From an uncultured Prevotella sp. (GTDB taxonomy: Bacteria > Bacteroidota > Bacteroidia > Bacteroidales > Bacteroidaceae): a stretch of DNA of 10,530 nucleotides. Shown here piece after piece: positions 1 to 5,812 of the stretch. The stretch covers positions 1-10,530 of the forward strand of contig CAKQFF010000056.1 of assembly GCA_934230685.1 (NCBI GenBank), given 5' to 3'. The position numbers were made by a program, and so were the translations under genes. The number at the start of each line of letters is the position of its first letter. The first letter of the stretch is position 1. The notes under the pieces were generated by a model. It ran no database searches. It was not told the DNA's origin and saw only the letters and a program-made list of their open reading frames with translations.

Positions 1-4
1 AAAG

Positions 5-75
5 TTGGGATACTCGGACTCGAACCAAGAATGACAGGACCAGAATCTGTAGTGTTACCATTACACCATATCCCA
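5..75 (-). tRNA. tRNA-Gln, anticodon CUG
   Basis: Read on the minus strand, this folds as a complete cloverleaf. The acceptor stem is TGGGATA (75-69) paired with TATCCCA (12-6). The D arm contains the AATGGTAA loop. The anticodon arm has a seven-base loop TTCTGGT that places CTG at positions 34-36. The T arm has the TTCGAGT loop. CCA is not encoded, because the 3' end reads A-C-T-T-T, so CCA must be added after transcription. The U1-A72 acceptor closing pair fits glutamine tRNAs. Two small oddities are visible: an A-C mismatch at the loop-proximal pair of the anticodon stem, and A rather than the usual G as discriminator base. The isoacceptor reads CAG codons. The gene is divergent from rsfS. 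Confidence 0.93.
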
Positions 76-111
76 ATATTATTGTCGCAACTCGTTCCCT
101 TATTGCGAGTG

Positions 112-142
112 CAAAGGTACTAATAATTTTTGAACTGACAAT
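112..142 (-). promoter_or_regulatory. Bacteroidota-type promoter of the tRNA-Gln gene
   Basis: On the minus strand a perfect -7 box TACCTTTG (119-112) is preceded, 19 bases upstream, by ATTG (142-139), one mismatch from the -33 TTTG consensus of the Bacteroides primary sigma factor. Transcription would start near 107, giving a leader of about 30 bases before the tRNA. That leader contains a short TCGCAA/TTGCGA stem (about 85-108), presumably removed by RNase P. Confidence 0.75.
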
Positions 143-244
143 GTTTTTGCGTATTTTTTTTGCAGAAACTTCATATTTTAGCTAAAAAAATGCAATAAAC
201 AGGCGTTTTTCAGTGATTTTAGTCGATATTCGGATTATTCACTG

Positions 245-252
245 TAACTTTG
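245..252 (+). promoter_or_regulatory. Probable promoter (-7 box) for the rsfS-ftsH-cdsA cluster
   Basis: TAACTTTG matches the Bacteroidota -7 consensus TAnnTTTG exactly. The -33 element is weak: only a T-rich stretch (217-220) lies upstream, at a spacing slightly too long. If used, the start site near 257 gives rsfS an untranslated leader of about 180 bases. I saw no better match closer to the gene. Confidence 0.5.
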
Positions 253-440
253 TACTGCGTTAAAAATGCCCCTATGCGTCCAAGCGCACACTGTGCTACA
301 CCTTATTATATATATACATGTAGAAAAGTGCATGTGTGAGGATAAAGGCGGGTGTAAGCCACGTGCTGCTGGCAACGCGCACAAATTCATTGCAGAATGA
401 AACAAGTATTTATAAACAAGATAATCAAGTAGAAAATTGA

Positions 441-800
441 ATGGAAACTAAAAACAAGTTGGTTGACGCTATCGTAAAAGGAATTCAAGAGAAAAAAGGA
501 CAGGACATAACAATTGCCGACCTCCGCGCATTGGACGGTTCTATTGCCAACTATTTCGTTATATGCCAGGGCAACTCGCCCTCGCAGGTTGAGGCTATTG
601 CCGACTCAGTGAGCGAGACAGCTCGCATTGAGGCAGGCGAGAAGCCAATCCACGTGCAGGGATTGCCACAGGCTTACTGGGTGGCTATGGACTATGGCGA
701 CGTGCTTGTGCATGTGTTCATACCTGAGGCACGCGACTTCTACAATCTCGAAAATTTGTGGCAGGATGCCGCAATCACCGAGGTTCCCAACATTGATTAG
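441..800 (+). CDS. rsfS: Ribosome silencing factor RsfS
   Basis: RsfS (YbeB/Iojap family) binds ribosomal protein L14 on the large subunit and blocks joining of the small subunit, shutting down translation when nutrients are scarce. The 119-residue product has the usual family length. It shows the family blocks in order: D-L-R around residues 27-29, the NYFVICQGNS-QV block (37-50), E-A-G-E-K-P-I-H (64-71), the hallmark WVAMDYGDVLVHVF (80-93) and FYNLENLW (100-107). No signal peptide is present, so it is cytoplasmic. The ATG at 441 has no Shine-Dalgarno sequence, as is normal in this phylum. Only 13 bases separate its stop from ftsH, so the two are almost certainly co-transcribed. The rsfS-ftsH-cdsA order is common in Bacteroidales. 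Confidence 0.96.
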   Translation: METKNKLVDAIVKGIQEKKGQDITIADLRALDGSIANYFVICQGNSPSQVEAIADSVSETARIEAGEKPIHVQGLPQAYWVAMDYGDVLVHVFIPEARDFYNLENLWQDAAITEVPNID

Positions 801-813
801 CAATTAGTAAATT

Positions 814-2829
814 ATGGACAACAGAAAAAATCCTCTCGGAGACAACCAGCCGAAGATGCCTAAGTTCAATATGAACTGGTTATACACCATAGCTATCGTG
901 CTGCTGGCTGTGCTCATCTTCTCCGATGGAGGCGATATGCTTTTGGGTGGACCCTCTGCAACTCAGAACGCCACCTACACAAAGTTTAAGGTTTATGTTG
1001 ACAAAGGCTACGCCAAGAGCGTGGTTGTGAACAAGGACAAAGGCACACTCCGCATGTATGTCAAGCCGGAAAAGATACGCGATGTGTTTGGCAAGACAGC
1101 GCAGCAGGTGGGTCAGACCCCATTCGTTAGCGTGACTTACGGCTCTGCCGATGCGCTCGACCAGTATCTGTCTACGGCTCAGCAAAGCAACAAGATAATG
1201 GACTACAGCTACGAGAAGGACTCAAGCTTTGGACTCACGTCGCTGTTCTTCACCTTCGGACCCATCTTGTTCTTCGTGTTCATTTGGGTGTTCATGATGC
1301 GCCGCATGAATGGCGGAGCCGGAGGAGGCGGAGTGTTCAGCGTGGGCAAGTCGAAAGCCCAAATGTATGAGAAGGGCAACGACCTCGGCATCACCTTTAA
1401 GGACGTGGCCGGACAGGCAGGAGCCAAGCAGGAGGTGCAGGAGATTGTCGACTTCCTCAAGGAGCCTCAGAAATACACTGACCTTGGTGGCAAGATACCC
1501 AAGGGCGCATTGCTCGTAGGACCTCCGGGAACTGGTAAGACTCTTCTTGCCAAAGCCGTGGCAGGCGAGGCAGGAGTGCCGTTCTTCTCAATGAGTGGTT
1601 CCGACTTCGTTGAGATGTTTGTGGGTGTAGGTGCAAGCCGTGTGCGCGACCTTTTCCGTCAGGCTAAGGAGAAGGCTCCATGTATCATCTTCATCGACGA
1701 GATTGACGCCGTGGGACGTGCACGCAGCAAGAACCCGGCTATGGGTGGCAATGACGAGCGCGAGAACACGCTTAACGCCCTGCTTACAGAGATGGACGGT
1801 TTCGGCACCAACAGTGGTGTTATAATACTTGCAGCCACCAACCGTGCCGACATGCTCGACAAGGCTTTGCTTCGTGCCGGACGTTTCGACCGCCAGATAA
1901 GTGTCGACTTGCCCGACCTTACAGAGCGCAAGGAGATATTCATGGTGCATCTGCGTAAGGTGAAGATAGACGAGAGTGTCGACATTGACTTCCTCTCGCG
2001 CCAGACACCAGGATTCTCGGGTGCCGACATTGCAAATGTCTGCAACGAGGCAGCTCTTATTGCAGCACGCCACAACAAGAAGACTGTTGACAAGCAAGAC
2101 TTCCTCGATGCTGTCGACCGTATAATTGGTGGTCTGGAGAAGAAGACCAAGGTGATGACCAATGAGGAGAAGCGCACCATTGCATTGCATGAGGCAGGCC
2201 ATGCCACTGTATCTTGGTTCTGCGAACATGCCAATCCACTTGTTAAGGTGAGCATTGTGCCGCGTGGACGTGCTTTGGGTGCCGCATGGTATTTGCCCGA
2301 GGAGCGACAGATCACCACCAAGGAGCAGATGCTCGACGAGATGTGCTCGTTGCTGGGTGGACGTGCTGCCGAGGAACTCTTCACCGGACATATTTCCACA
2401 GGAGCTATGAACGATCTTGAGCGCGCTACCAAGTCGGCTTACGGCATGATTGCCTATGCCGGAATGAGTGAGCGTTTGCCCAACATCTGTTATTATAACA
2501 ACCAGGAGTATCAGTTCCAGCGTCCCTACTCGGAGACTACAGCCAAGATTATGGACGACGAGGTGCTCAAGATGATCAACGACGAGTATGCCCGCGCCAA
2601 GCAGATACTCAAGGAGCACAGCGAAGGCCACAACCAGCTCGCCGAGCTTCTGATGACTCGCGAGGTGATATTCGCTGAAGACGTGGAGCGCATCTTTGGC
2701 AAGCGTCCTTGGATTAGCCGTTCGGAGGAGATAATCGAGGACAACACGCCTAAGCTTGAGGACATGCCTGAGGAAGTGAAGCAGGCACAGGCCGAGCATG
2801 AGGCGGCAAAAAACAAGGAAAATGAATAA
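814..2829 (+). CDS. ftsH: ATP-dependent zinc metalloprotease FtsH
   Basis: FtsH is a membrane-anchored hexameric AAA+ protease that extracts and degrades misfolded membrane proteins and some short-lived regulators. The 671-residue product has a first transmembrane helix at about 22-38, a periplasmic domain of about 100 residues, and a second helix at about 142-162 followed by a glycine-rich linker. The AAA module has Walker A GPPGTGKT (236-243), Walker B IIFIDEID (291-298) and the second region of homology from ATNRAD to GRFDR (341-360) with arginine fingers R357 and R360. The protease domain has the zinc motif HEAGH (459-463), and D534 in the STGAMND segment is the likely third zinc ligand. 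All catalytic residues are present. The C terminus is a charged tail rich in Glu and Lys. Length is normal for the phylum. It follows rsfS closely and precedes cdsA, a membrane-lipid gene; FtsH controlling lipid synthesis is known in E. coli but only an analogy here. Confidence 0.98.
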   Translation: MDNRKNPLGDNQPKMPKFNMNWLYTIAIVLLAVLIFSDGGDMLLGGPSATQNATYTKFKVYVDKGYAKSVVVNKDKGTLRMYVKPEKIRDVFGKTAQQVGQTPFVSVTYGSADALDQYLSTAQQSNKIMDYSYEKDSSFGLTSLFFTFGPILFFVFIWVFMMRRMNGGAGGGGVFSVGKSKAQMYEKGNDLGITFKDVAGQAGAKQEVQEIVDFLKEPQKYTDLGGKIPKGALLVGPPGTGKTLLAKAVAGEAGVPFFSMSGSDFVEMFVGVGASRVRDLFRQAKEKAPCIIFIDEIDAVGRARSKNPAMGGNDERENTLNALLTEMDGFGTNSGVIILAATNRADMLDKALLRAGRFDRQISVDLPDLTERKEIFMVHLRKVKIDESVDIDFLSRQTPGFSGADIANVCNEAALIAARHNKKTVDKQDFLDAVDRIIGGLEKKTKVMTNEEKRTIALHEAGHATVSWFCEHANPLVKVSIVPRGRALGAAWYLPEERQITTKEQMLDEMCSLLGGRAAEELFTGHISTGAMNDLERATKSAYGMIAYAGMSERLPNICYYNNQEYQFQRPYSETTAKIMDDEVLKMINDEYARAKQILKEHSEGHNQLAELLMTREVIFAEDVERIFGKRPWISRSEEIIEDNTPKLEDMPEEVKQAQAEHEAAKNKENE

Positions 2830-2838
2830 TTAAAGTTG

Positions 2839-2885
2839 AGAATTAAGGATTATGATTGCCACTGTCGGTCATAGTTCTTAATTCT
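2839..2885. repeat. Inverted repeat (17-bp hairpin) between ftsH and cdsA
   Basis: AGAATTAAG (2839-2847) pairs perfectly with CTTAATTCT (2877-2885). The pairing continues inward through GATTATGA (2848-2855) against TCATAGTT (2869-2876) with two G-T wobbles, leaving a 13-base loop (2856-2868). There is no T tract beyond it, so it does not look like a simple terminator. The AATTAAG/CTTAATT arms resemble short palindromic extragenic repeats that I associate with Bacteroidales genomes; that it is dispersed is inference. It could stabilise the upstream mRNA or uncouple ftsH from cdsA expression. Confidence 0.6.
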
Positions 2886-2941
2886 TAATGTATACAAATC
2901 AAAAAAAACTCTTAGTAAATAACTTAACCCTCTTTCAGACT

Positions 2942-3814
2942 ATGAGTGACAAAATGAAAAATCTCATAACCCGTTCCATTACTGGTGTGATATTCGTTGC
3001 GGCAGTAGTGACGTGCTTCTTGCGTCCCGAGGCAATGATCTTTCTCTTCGCATTGGTGACGGGCCTGACCGTGTGGGAGTACACGGGCATTGTGAATAAT
3101 CTTGAGAATGTGGCAGTCAACCGCTTTCTCGCTACCGTGGCGGCAGTCTATTTCTTCTTTGCCATGGCAGGCTTCTGCTCGGGCATAGTGCCGTCGGCAG
3201 TGTTCATTCCCTATCTGCTCACAGTGGTCTACATGTTCATCAGCGAGCTTTACACTAAGGCTCCAAACCCCATAAACAACTGGGCCTACACCATGCTCTC
3301 GCAGATGTACATTGCTTTGCCGTTCTCTATGATTAATGTGTTGGCGTTCCGTGGAGCGGGCGACGCTGTGATCTACAATTATCTTCTTCCGCTCAGCATC
3401 TTCATCTTCCTTTGGACCAACGACACCGGAGCCTACCTCAGCGGTTCGCTATTCGGCAAACACAAGTTATTCCCGCGTGTGTCTCCTGGCAAGAGTTGGG
3501 AAGGCAGCATAGGTGGAGGCATCCTTGTCTTGGTAGTGGCTGCCATCTTGGGATGGTATGAGAACTCGGGCATTCATGAAGGAGCTGTAGAGCTCGCAAT
3601 GTCTATACCTCAATGGATGGGTCTGGGCCTCGTGGTAGTGTTCTTCGGAACATGGGGCGACCTTGTGGAGTCGCTTTTCAAGCGCACTATAGGCATAAAG
3701 GATTCTGGCAGCATATTGCCGGGACACGGAGGTATGCTCGACCGTTTCGATTCTTCGCTTATGGCAATACCAGCTGCAGTGGTATATATCTACACACTGA
3801 CAATGTGTCTCTGA
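2942..3814 (+). CDS. cdsA: Phosphatidate cytidylyltransferase (CDP-diacylglycerol synthase)
   Basis: CdsA makes CDP-diacylglycerol from phosphatidic acid and CTP, the branch point for phosphatidylethanolamine and other membrane phospholipids. The protein is a multi-spanning inner-membrane enzyme of about 290 residues with hydrophobic segments through its length. The conserved stretch NDTGAYLSGSLFGKH is followed by SPGKSWEG. The complete family signature spans residues 244-270: SLFKR, then KDSGS, then PGHGG and LDRFD, including the metal-binding aspartates. I chose the ATG at 2942 (MSDKMKNLITR). The frame stays open to an ATG at 2888, which would add 18 polar residues that overlap the edge of the hairpin repeat and look non-homologous. 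An ATG at 2954 is also possible. Transcription from the rsfS promoter is likely, though the 112-base gap with the hairpin may alter levels. Confidence 0.95.
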   Translation: MSDKMKNLITRSITGVIFVAAVVTCFLRPEAMIFLFALVTGLTVWEYTGIVNNLENVAVNRFLATVAAVYFFFAMAGFCSGIVPSAVFIPYLLTVVYMFISELYTKAPNPINNWAYTMLSQMYIALPFSMINVLAFRGAGDAVIYNYLLPLSIFIFLWTNDTGAYLSGSLFGKHKLFPRVSPGKSWEGSIGGGILVLVVAAILGWYENSGIHEGAVELAMSIPQWMGLGLVVVFFGTWGDLVESLFKRTIGIKDSGSILPGHGGMLDRFDSSLMAIPAAVVYIYTLTMCL

Positions 3815-3965
3815 TAACTGACAGAATGACAGTCTTTTAAGATTGGTACACAACTTGCTTATTATATATTGAAGGATAACTGAATTTGGGATTTGGTTTA
3901 AAACATATATAGGTTTAGTTTTTTTGAGATAAGTAATAAGTTTAGGTTGATTGTTTGTTAGTAGA

Positions 3966-4009
3966 AAAAGGGCGCGTCAAGCTTGTGAAAACAGCTTGCG
4001 CGCCCTTTT
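3966..4009. terminator. Bidirectional intrinsic terminator between cdsA and luxS
   Basis: The stem is AAAAGGGCGCG (3966-3976) against CGCGCCCTTTT (3999-4009), extended by CAAGCT (3978-3983) against AGCTTG (3993-3998) around one bulged T, with a nine-base loop. The A/T flanks provide a T run in both directions. It lies between the convergent ends of cdsA (3814) and luxS (4025), so it can stop transcripts from both sides. The bases from 3815 to 3965 are AT-rich and hold nothing else I recognise. Confidence 0.9.
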
Positions 4010-4024
4010 CAGGTATATTTGTCC

Positions 4025-4507
4025 TTAGAGAGTGGGATACACCATGTTCTCTTCCTTAATGCAGTCGAGCACCTCGTCGCAGTATTTCTTTGCCTCCCAT
4101 TTGGCCATTGGCAGGTCGTGCAACAGCCAGTTGCCACAGTCCTTAGGGGCAGCTCCTGGTATCTCGCCCTCGAAGTCGGCCACGAAATGGAACGTGCGGC
4201 TCATAAGTTCCACAATGTCCTGCGGCTTGAGGTCGCCATTCATCAGCAGATAGTTACCCGTGAGGCAACCCATAGGTCCCCAATACACGATGCTGTCTTT
4301 CCATTCAGGGTCGTTGCGCAAATATGTTGCAGCCAGATGCTCAATAGTGTGCAGAGCACCCGGATGCAATGCTGGTTCGCGGTTAGGTTCCTTCATGCGG
4401 ATGTCGAAAGTAGTGACGGTGTCGCCACCTACTGTGTCCTTGCGCGATACATAAATGCCTCGCTTGAGGAGATTGTGGTTGATTGTGAAGCTTGGTATCT
4501 TGTCCAT
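4025..4507 (-). CDS. luxS: S-ribosylhomocysteine lyase LuxS (AI-2 synthesis)
   Basis: LuxS cleaves S-ribosylhomocysteine to homocysteine and 4,5-dihydroxy-2,3-pentanedione, the precursor of the signal AI-2, and so recycles the product of SAM-dependent methylation. The 160-residue protein has the usual length. The metal site is complete: H53 and H57 in LHTIEH (52-57), and C124 in PKDCGNW. E56 and C81 (in MGCLTGNY) match the catalytic Glu and Cys of the family. RxxEPxLHPGALH precedes the metal motif. The protein is cytoplasmic. It lies 60 bases downstream of mtnN on the same strand with no terminator between, so it is probably co-transcribed with it. The gap holds only an AT-rich palindrome, ATTATATAAT. 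Whether AI-2 is used as a signal here cannot be told; no AI-2 receptor gene is visible. Confidence 0.97.
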   Translation of the reverse strand: MDKIPSFTINHNLLKRGIYVSRKDTVGGDTVTTFDIRMKEPNREPALHPGALHTIEHLAATYLRNDPEWKDSIVYWGPMGCLTGNYLLMNGDLKPQDIVELMSRTFHFVADFEGEIPGAAPKDCGNWLLHDLPMAKWEAKKYCDEVLDCIKEENMVYPTL

Positions 4508-4567
4508 AATCTGTTTGTCTTTAAGTACTGTAGTGTTTATATTATATAATAATGTGGCGGGTGACGG

Positions 4568-5251
4568 TTAGATGCTCTCAAGGAAAGCCTTAGTAACCTC
4601 AAACGAACCTTCAGCCATACGCTCCCAAAAGTCGTAGTACATCTGCGCCTTGTGGTCTTTGAGGGGAATGTCGCTGATGATGCGGAACGAGATGAACGGA
4701 GTGTTGTAGATGTGGCATGTCTGAGCTATTGAGCTGCTCTCCATGTCGACAGCCTGGGCTTCGGGAAACTGGTCGAGAATGGATTGCATCTTCTCTCGTG
4801 AGTTAACAAACCAGTCGCCGGTTACTATGAGTCCGCTGCGCACACGTGTGGGGCAGTTGAGTGATGTAGCCTTTTTAGCCAACTCCTCGGGGCAGGCAAA
4901 ACGTTCGGGCATGCCGAGCACCTGGCCAGCCTTGCATTCGTCGCCGCAGTAAACATCATGGTAGCAACACTCGGTGCTCACCACAACATCCGTCACCTCA
5001 AGCGAAGTGTCGGCACCTCCAGCAACGCCAGTAGAGATGACAAGGTCGGGATGATAGCAATCGATCATTTCCACTGCGCCAATGGCAGAGTTCACCTTGC
5101 CAATACCACACTGCTGCATCACAACCTCATTGTGCGCGATATGTCCTACAAGGAATCTGCGGCCGTTGTGGTTTTCTTCTTTCAAGTCTGTGGCGAGAGT
5201 CTGCAACTGGGCGAACTCCTTGTCCATTGCCACGATAATACCTATTTTCAT
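4568..5251 (-). CDS. mtnN: 5'-methylthioadenosine/S-adenosylhomocysteine nucleosidase
   Basis: MtnN (Pfs) hydrolyses the glycosidic bond of S-adenosylhomocysteine, giving adenine and S-ribosylhomocysteine, the substrate of LuxS. It also acts on methylthioadenosine and 5'-deoxyadenosine. I chose the start at 5251, giving 227 residues that begin MKIGIIVAMDKEF, as in the family. An upstream ATG at 5278 would add nine residues and would lie at or before the predicted transcription start. The catalytic residues E12, E171 (in AVDMES) and D194 (in IISD) align with E12, E174 and D197 of the E. coli enzyme. STGVAGG (73-79) is the conserved glycine-rich block. It is the first gene of the mtnN-luxS pair, which forms the two-step route from S-adenosylhomocysteine to homocysteine. 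Confidence 0.96.
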   Translation of the reverse strand: MKIGIIVAMDKEFAQLQTLATDLKEENHNGRRFLVGHIAHNEVVMQQCGIGKVNSAIGAVEMIDCYHPDLVISTGVAGGADTSLEVTDVVVSTECCYHDVYCGDECKAGQVLGMPERFACPEELAKKATSLNCPTRVRSGLIVTGDWFVNSREKMQSILDQFPEAQAVDMESSSIAQTCHIYNTPFISFRIISDIPLKDHKAQMYYDFWERMAEGSFEVTKAFLESI

Positions 5252-5290
5252 TATATTCGTTTTTGTTATGTTTTGCAAAGTAACTGTCTA

Positions 5291-5320
5291 CAAAATTACA
5301 CAAAAAAAACGGGACTCAAA
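5291..5320 (-). promoter_or_regulatory. Probable promoter of mtnN-luxS, overlapping an upstream terminator
   Basis: On the minus strand, TAATTTTG (5298-5291) fits the -7 consensus TAnnTTTG. TTTG (5320-5317), 18 bases upstream, fits -33. The -33 box lies in the loop and stem of the terminator hairpin, and the spacer includes its T tract. Initiation near 5286 would give mtnN a leader of about 35 bases. A second, weaker match TTACTTTG is at 5283-5276. Confidence 0.55.
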
Positions 5321-5331
5321 AGGAGTCCCGT
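5302..5331 (-). terminator. Intrinsic terminator of the predicted small RNA
   Basis: On the minus strand CGGGACTC (5330-5323) pairs with GAGTCCCG (5317-5310) around a five-base loop and is followed at once by eight T (5309-5302). An A-T pair (5331/5309) extends the stem. On the plus strand no T run follows, so it acts only on leftward transcripts. It lies 51 bases before the mtnN start. Confidence 0.88.
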
Positions 5332-5563
5332 CGTTATAATCTGTTTTCTCACGAAAACAATTATTAATCAACAACAAAATTCATTCATTTACGATTTTCT
5401 CCACCTCTGTGGAAAATACCTTGTACATTAATCTATAACTTTATCCGTAGTCTTCTCTTATTTTCTTAGCTTGAATAACATTGCTTAATGTGTATGAAAC
5501 GTAATCTGATGTATGTGTACTTAATATTCTATAACTCTCTAATATCTTTCCTAAATTTTACAT
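5302..5563 (-). ncRNA. Predicted structured small RNA upstream of mtnN, no family assigned
   Basis: A complete transcription unit is visible on the minus strand: a perfect promoter ending at 5567, and an intrinsic terminator with eight T ending at 5302. The RNA would be about 260 bases. No long reading frame lies inside it. Structures I can see, beside the terminator, are a 7-bp stem TGTTTTC/GAAAACA with a GTGA (GNRA-type) tetraloop at 5342-5359, and a hairpin ATTTTCCAC/GTGGagAAAAT with loop AGAG at 5394-5417. A possible closing pairing joins GTTATAG near the 5' end to TTATAAC just before the terminator. I found no element complementary to the terminator stem, which argues against simple attenuation of mtnN and for an independent RNA. 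It lacks the hallmarks of tmRNA, RNase P RNA and SRP RNA. A 6S-like RNA or one of the Bacteroidales Rfam motifs remains possible. The start coordinate is inferred from the promoter. Confidence 0.6.
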
Positions 5564-5566
5564 GTG

Positions 5567-5598
5567 CAAAGGTAGTATATACACTGTAAACTGACAAA
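5567..5598 (-). promoter_or_regulatory. Strong consensus promoter of the predicted small RNA
   Basis: On the minus strand TTTG (5598-5595), 20 bases, then TACCTTTG (5574-5567) match the Bacteroidota -33/-7 consensus at every defined position. The tRNA-Gln promoter in this window has the same TACCTTTG box, which suits a highly expressed stable RNA. Transcription would start near 5563. Confidence 0.8.
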
Positions 5599-5715
5599 TT
5601 TTTTCAATAAACACCCCATTTTCTTCCAAGAACGCCGAAAAACCATGCGTTTGCTTATAATCCAATTGGCAATGGAGTGGGGCAGAAGATGAAATATATT
5701 GTTATAATATGCTGC

Positions 5716-5751
5716 AAAACAACATGTTTGCATGTGAAAACATGCGGTTTT
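5716..5751. promoter_or_regulatory. Dyad-symmetric element upstream of the YfhO-family gene, possible operator
   Basis: AAAAC (5716-5720) and CATGTTT (5723-5729) are mirrored by AAACATG (5738-5744) and GTTTT (5747-5751), giving 12 matched pairs around two 2-base mismatched blocks and an eight-base centre. It sits just upstream of the -7 box at 5767, overlapping the expected -33 region. A regulator binding site is inference; chance AT-rich symmetry is possible. The remainder of 5600-5715 shows nothing I recognise. Confidence 0.35.
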
Positions 5752-5766
5752 ATGGGATACTTTCTG

Positions 5767-5774
5767 TAACTTTG
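5767..5774 (+). promoter_or_regulatory. Probable promoter (-7 box) of the YfhO-family gene
   Basis: TAACTTTG fits TAnnTTTG, and the bases around it (TGTAACTTTGCAC) closely resemble those around the rsfS promoter. There is no good -33 TTTG at 19-20 bases, as the region is filled by the dyad at 5716-5751, so it may be activator-dependent. The start near 5779 would leave a leader of about 34 bases. Confidence 0.55.
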
Positions 5775-5785
5775 CACATTGGAAA

Positions 5786-5801
5786 ATATAAACGTTTATA
5801 T
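5786..5801. repeat. Perfect 16-bp palindrome in the leader of the YfhO-family gene
   Basis: ATATAAACGTTTATAT is fully self-complementary and lies between the predicted transcription start and the ATG at 5813. It could be an operator or a leader hairpin; its low complexity makes chance plausible. Confidence 0.35.
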
Positions 5802-5812
5802 ATAGATAAGAA

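Larger units (their letters stand above)
76..440. other. Divergent intergenic region between tRNA-Gln and rsfS
   Basis: These 365 bases hold the tRNA promoter on the minus strand and a probable rsfS-operon promoter on the plus strand (245-252). The stretch from about 120 to 245 is very AT-rich. The stretch from 260 to 440 would be a long 5' leader of about 180 bases for rsfS. The only reading frame in the leader is a 44-codon plus-strand frame from 266 to 400 (beginning MPLCVQAHTV). It has no recognisable family or ribosome binding site, so I do not call it a gene. I saw no terminator or known riboswitch. Confidence 0.5.

Noticed and set aside
146..197. Imperfect inverted repeat with T-rich and A-rich arms (TTGC near 146 and TGCAA near 193)
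   Set aside because: The arms are mostly homopolymer A and T, so the pairing is expected by chance in such AT-rich sequence, and no gene ends here.
1659..2432. 257-codon minus-strand frame opposite ftsH
   Set aside because: It is another shadow of ftsH in a second frame; the protein is rich in Ser and Arg with no recognisable domain.
1588..2799. 403-codon minus-strand reading frame opposite ftsH
   Set aside because: It is antisense to a fully conserved ftsH, has no family resemblance, and is kept open by the codon bias of the true gene.
4019..4549. 176-codon plus-strand frame over luxS
   Set aside because: It is opposite a luxS gene with all active-site residues, and has no independent support.
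5302..5331. SAH or SAM riboswitch controlling mtnN
   Set aside because: I found no aptamer core known for these riboswitches and no alternative pairing to the terminator stem.
5302..5563. The small RNA as tmRNA, RNase P RNA or SRP RNA
   Set aside because: None of their conserved cores is visible, such as an alanyl-tRNA-like end or the RNase P conserved blocks, and the length fits poorly.
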